Position numbers and translations under genes: made by a program. Positions 30,001 through 34,050 of a stretch of 34,050 bases of DNA are shown here, piece by piece. Positions within the stretch are counted from its first letter, which is position 1; each line of letters begins with the position of its first letter. The notes beneath the pieces are model-generated. The model saw only the letters and a program-made list of their open reading frames with translations. It was not told the DNA's origin and ran no database searches. The stretch is from Pseudonocardia sp. (GTDB lineage Bacteria > Actinomycetota > Actinomycetes > Mycobacteriales > Pseudonocardiaceae): positions 1 to 34,050 of the forward strand of contig JASLAP010000706.1 of NCBI GenBank assembly GCA_030147065.1, written 5' to 3'.

Positions 30001-33000
30001 TGTTCATCGTGGCCCTCGGCACCGCCCACGCGCAGCGCACCGGGGCGCACGTGAGCACCGACCTGGTCACCTCGCGGTTCCCGCCGGTGACCGGCGCCGC
30101 GATCCGGGTGACCGGGATGACGATCGCCGCGGGCTTCCTGCTCTGGACGGCCTGGGCGAGCGCCGAGCGGGGCGTCGCGTCCTTCCGGTCCGGCGAGAGC
30201 CGCTTCGGGATCACCGAGGTGCCGGTCTGGCCGGCCCGGCTCGTCCTGCCGCTCGGGCTGGCGCTGCTCGCCGTGCAGTGCCTGCTCATGGCGAAGGATG
30301 CGTGGCACCGGCGGCACGCCCCCACCACCGACCCGGTCCCCGCCGAGGACGCGGGCGCCGCCGCGGGCCCGGTCGAGACGCCGGGTCCGGACGGCGGACC
30401 GGGTCCCCACGAGGCGCCCGCGCCGGGGAGGAAGGCCGCCGATGTCCCCTGAGCTGCTGCTCGGCGTGGTGGTCGCGCTGCTGCTCATCCTCATCGCGGC
30501 CGAGGTCCCCGTCGCGTTCGCCCTCCTGGCGTCCGGGGCCATCGGCCTGGTGCTGCTGAAGAGCTCGGGCTACGCCACGAACACCCTGGCGAACCAACCG
30601 TTCGCGAACACCGCCGCGTTCAGCCTCGTCCTGATACCCATGTTCGTGATCATGGGGATGTTCGTCGTCGCAGCGGGCATCGCCCAGGACGTCTACGGGG
30701 TGGCGGCCCGCACCTTCCGGCGGTTGCCCGGCGGCCTCGGCATCGCCACCGTCGCGGCCTGCGCCGGCTTCGCGGCCGTCACCGGGTCCAGCGCGGCCAC
30801 GGTGGCCACCATCGGCCGCATCTCGATCAATGAGATGCGCCAGCACGGCTACCGCACCTCGTTCGCAGCCGGCATCGTCGGGGCCAGCGGGACGCTGGGC
30901 ATCCTGATCCCGCCCAGCCTCGTCCTGGTCATCTACGGCACGCTCACCGGCGAGTCGATCGAGCGGCTGCTGCTCGCCGGGATCATCCCGGGACTCTTCA
31001 CGGCGGTCATGTACACCGTGGTGGTCCTCCTGCGGGCGCGCAAGGAGATCCACCCGGAGTACGCCGTAGCGTTGACCGCCGAGGCGGCGGGCACGGGACA
31101 AGCGGGCACGGGACAGACGGGCACGCGGCAGGCGGGCGTGCAGCTCGCGACGGGTCCGGGCGCGGAGGAGGAGCTGCCCGCCGTGTCGATGGGCGCCGGG
31201 ATCGCGGCCTTCGCGAAGGTGCTCACCCTGTTCCTCATCGTCGTGGTGGGCATCTACACCGGCCTGTTCACCGCCACGGAGTCGGGGGCGATCGCCGCCT
31301 TCGCCGCGCTGCTCATGGTGGTCTGGGCCGCGGTGCGCCGCCGGGACGTGCGCCTGTGGCCCCTGCTCAAGCAGGCCTTCGAGGAGACCGCCTCGGTCAG
31401 CACCATGATCTTCATGCTGCTCATCGGCGGTGGCGTCTTCACCTTCTTCATGGTGTCGGGCGGCTACGCCAGGGACTTCGCCCTCTGGGTGACCGAGCTC
31501 CCGGTGAGCCCCTACCTCGTGGTCGCGATCATCCTGCTCGCGCTCATCCCGCTCGGAATGGTCCTCGACGGGATGTCGATCCTGCTGATCACGGTCCCGC
31601 TGACCTACCCCGTCGTCACCGAGCTCGGGTTCGACGGCATCTGGTTTGGCATCCTGGTGGTCAAGATGATCGAGATCGGCCTGGTCACCCCGCCGGTGGG
31701 GATCAACTGCTACGTGGTCGCGGGGGCAGCGCCGGGCGTCCGCGCGGAGGACGCCTTCCGCGGCGTTGCGCCGTTCGTGGCGATGGACTTCGTGACGACG
31801 GCGATCCTGTTCGCCTTCCCGGTGATCACGCTCTGGTTGCCCTCGCTGGCCTCCACGGCCAGCTGACGACGACCGCGCCCTTCGTGTGGAGGTGGAGGAG
31901 CGATGACCGTCCTGCGACCCGTGATCGTGGTGGGGGCCGGGCTCGGGGGGCTGGCGACCGCGGTCGCCGCCCGCGAACTCGGCCATCCCGTCACGCTCCT
32001 GGAGAAGAGCGACCGGGTGGGCGGGGCCGCCGCGTACTCCGGCGGCCAGGTCTGGGTGGCCGCGAACCACGTCGAGCACCGCGAGGACATCGCCGACAGC
32101 ATCGCCGACGGCGAGCGCTACGTGCGCCACCTGGCGCGCTCCCACCCGGAGTTGCTCGACGCCGGGGCGATGCACCGCTGGCTCACCGAGGCCCCCCGAG
32201 CCGCCCGGTACTTCGAGACCGTCGGGGCGGTCAGGTGGTCGATCATTCCCGGCTACCCCGACTACTACCAGGACGCCCCCGGGGCGCGGCTCACCGGGCG
32301 CTACCTCACGGCGGTGCACGACGCCCGGGAGCTCGGGGAGCACCGGTCCCACCTGAGGGTCTCCCCGCACTTCCCGGTCGGCACCACCTACGACCAGCTG
32401 CTCGCCGCCGGACTGCGCGCGTCCGCGTTCGGCGCCGGCGAGGCCGGTGCCGACGTACCGCGCCACGACCTCCTGTCCTTCGGAACAGGGGTGGTGGCTG
32501 GGTTCTACCGGGCCGCACTGGACCGCGACGTGCGGATCCTGCTCGAGCACGACGTGGTCGAGCTGGCCGTCGAGGACGGCCGTGTCCTCGGCACCACCGC
32601 CCGCACGCCCGACGGGCGGCGGCACGCGTTCGACGGCGCAGTCGTGCTCGCCACGAGCGGCTACGACTGGGACGACGAGCTCGCCGCGGAGCACCTCGGG
32701 CTCAAGCCCGAGGACCGGGGCAGCGTCGCGCCGACGACGCTCACCGGCGACGGGATCCGGCTCGCCCTGCAGGCGGGCGGCACCGTCACGGAGATCCCGG
32801 CGAACCGGGTGCCGATCCAGCTCGGCTACCCGACCGCGGGCTACCCCGGTTACGCCGTGGCGCGGGAGCACTCGCTGCCGCACACCTTCATCGTGAACAG
32901 GTCGGGCGAGCGCTTCGCCGACGACGCCGTGTACTGGGAGGTCGTCAAGGCCGCCCTCGCCCCGGACAGCCCGGCGATGCCGTGCTGGATGATCTGGGAC

Positions 33001-34050
33001 GCGCGCCACCACGGCGCGTACGGGCTCGGTACGACGCCGCCCGGCGGCGAGTACCCCTCCGGACTGGTCGCCTCGGCGCCGACGCTGGCCGAGCTGGGCG
33101 AGCAGCTCGGCATCGACGGCAGCCGGTTGACGCGCACCGCGGACCGGTTCAACCAGCACGTCGCGGCCGGGGTGGACCGTGACTTCGGCCGGGGCACGAA
33201 CGCGACGTGGCAGAAGTTCCAGGGTGACCCGAACCAGCCGGGCAACCCCAACCTGGGTGAGGTCGACACGCCGCCGTTCCACGGGATGCGGTTGCGGATG
33301 GTCAGCACCGGCATCGGCCTGACCGGCGTGACCGTCGACCCGGACGGGCGCGTGCTGGACAGCACCGGCCGCCCGGTCCCGGGCCTGTACGCGGCGGGAG
33401 CGGTCGCGGCGTTTCACTCGTCGGGGGTCGGCTACAACAGCGGCTTCTCGCTGAGCCGCGCCATCACCCTGGGCCTGCTCGTCGCCGAGAACGTCGGGCC
33501 CGATCTGTGCCGCTGAGCGCCGTGCCCGCGAACTCAGGCACCCGGGCGGGGGGAGGTGAGCGCAGCGACCACCGGACCCCACCGCTCGGCGTACTCCGGC
33601 AGCTCCGACCCGGAGTGGTACTCGGAGTCGAGCAGGTAGAGCCCGGGCAGGGCGCAGACACCGCCGAGCTCGCTGAGCACCGGCTTGAGCAGCAGGTCGG
33701 GCGCCATGGCGTGCCGTGGACCGGCACCGAGCATCAGCGGCACCGCGACCACCTCCGCCAGCCCGGTGCCCGCCGCGAACTGGTCGAGGAAGAGCTTCAA
33801 CAGCCCGGTGTAGCTGGCCTTGAAGGTCGGGCTGGCGAACACCACGAGGGAGGACTGCTGCACCGTGCCGACGGCTGCGGCGACCCCGTCGTCGCCCCGG
33901 CTCAGCAACCCCGGGCCGAGCTCGACCAGATCGAGGACGTGGTCGACGGGACCACGAGCCAGCGCTGCGGCGAGGCGCGTCGCGGCGTCGAGGGTCCGGG
34001 ATGCGGGCTTGGGATTGCCGACGACGACGGTCGTGATCACGGGCCCTCCC

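Overview
The DNA is very GC-rich, uses GTG starts freely, has GGAGG-type ribosome sites and packs genes into overlapping operons. The protein set (P450s, CoxMSL-type hydroxylase, KstD-like flavoproteins, heteromeric acyl-CoA dehydrogenases, TPR-LuxR regulator) suggests a high-GC actinobacterium, perhaps of the Pseudonocardia/Amycolatopsis kind. The genus is inferred from style only. I see no tRNA, rRNA or CRISPR array.

Layout. Positions 1-4865: a secreted lipoprotein esterase, an IS5-type transposase remnant, and a minus-strand set of TPR-LuxR regulator, SAM methyltransferase and membrane protein. Positions 4866-7002: a decayed stretch with three apparent gene remnants around an intact TrmB-like regulator. 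Positions 7003-34040: a dense catabolic island of divergent operons. In order these are: two amidohydrolases (+); P450, SDR and an unknown two-repeat protein (-); a second, atypical P450 (+); a three-subunit molybdenum hydroxylase (-) with an FCD-GntR regulator (-); an AhpD-like protein with an SDR (-); an acyl-CoA dehydrogenase pair (+); a MenB/BadI-like crotonase, acyl-CoA ligase, KstD-like flavoprotein and OYE/dienoyl-CoA-reductase-like enzyme (-); a TRAP transporter with a second FAD desaturase-like protein (+); and an FMN reductase (-).

How the genes may work together (inference). The TRAP system would import a carboxylate. The ligase would make its CoA thioester. P450s, the Mo-hydroxylase, SDRs, KstD-like and OYE-like flavoenzymes would hydroxylate, oxidise and desaturate or reduce a ring. 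The acyl-CoA dehydrogenase pair and the MenB/BadI-like crotonase would carry out beta-oxidation-like steps and possibly ring opening. The amidohydrolases would handle hydrolysis or decarboxylation. The substrate cannot be read from sequence; an alicyclic, terpenoid or steroid-like acid fits best.

The most striking non-coding signal is a set of AT-rich promoter elements in otherwise GC-rich DNA. A 17-bp element of the form CTRRTWACKATATACAT lies 23-30 nt before the start codons of three widely separated genes, oriented toward each. A fourth partial copy and two related dyads sit at other island promoters. This suggests one regulon spanning the island, with the GntR and TrmB-like proteins as candidate regulators.
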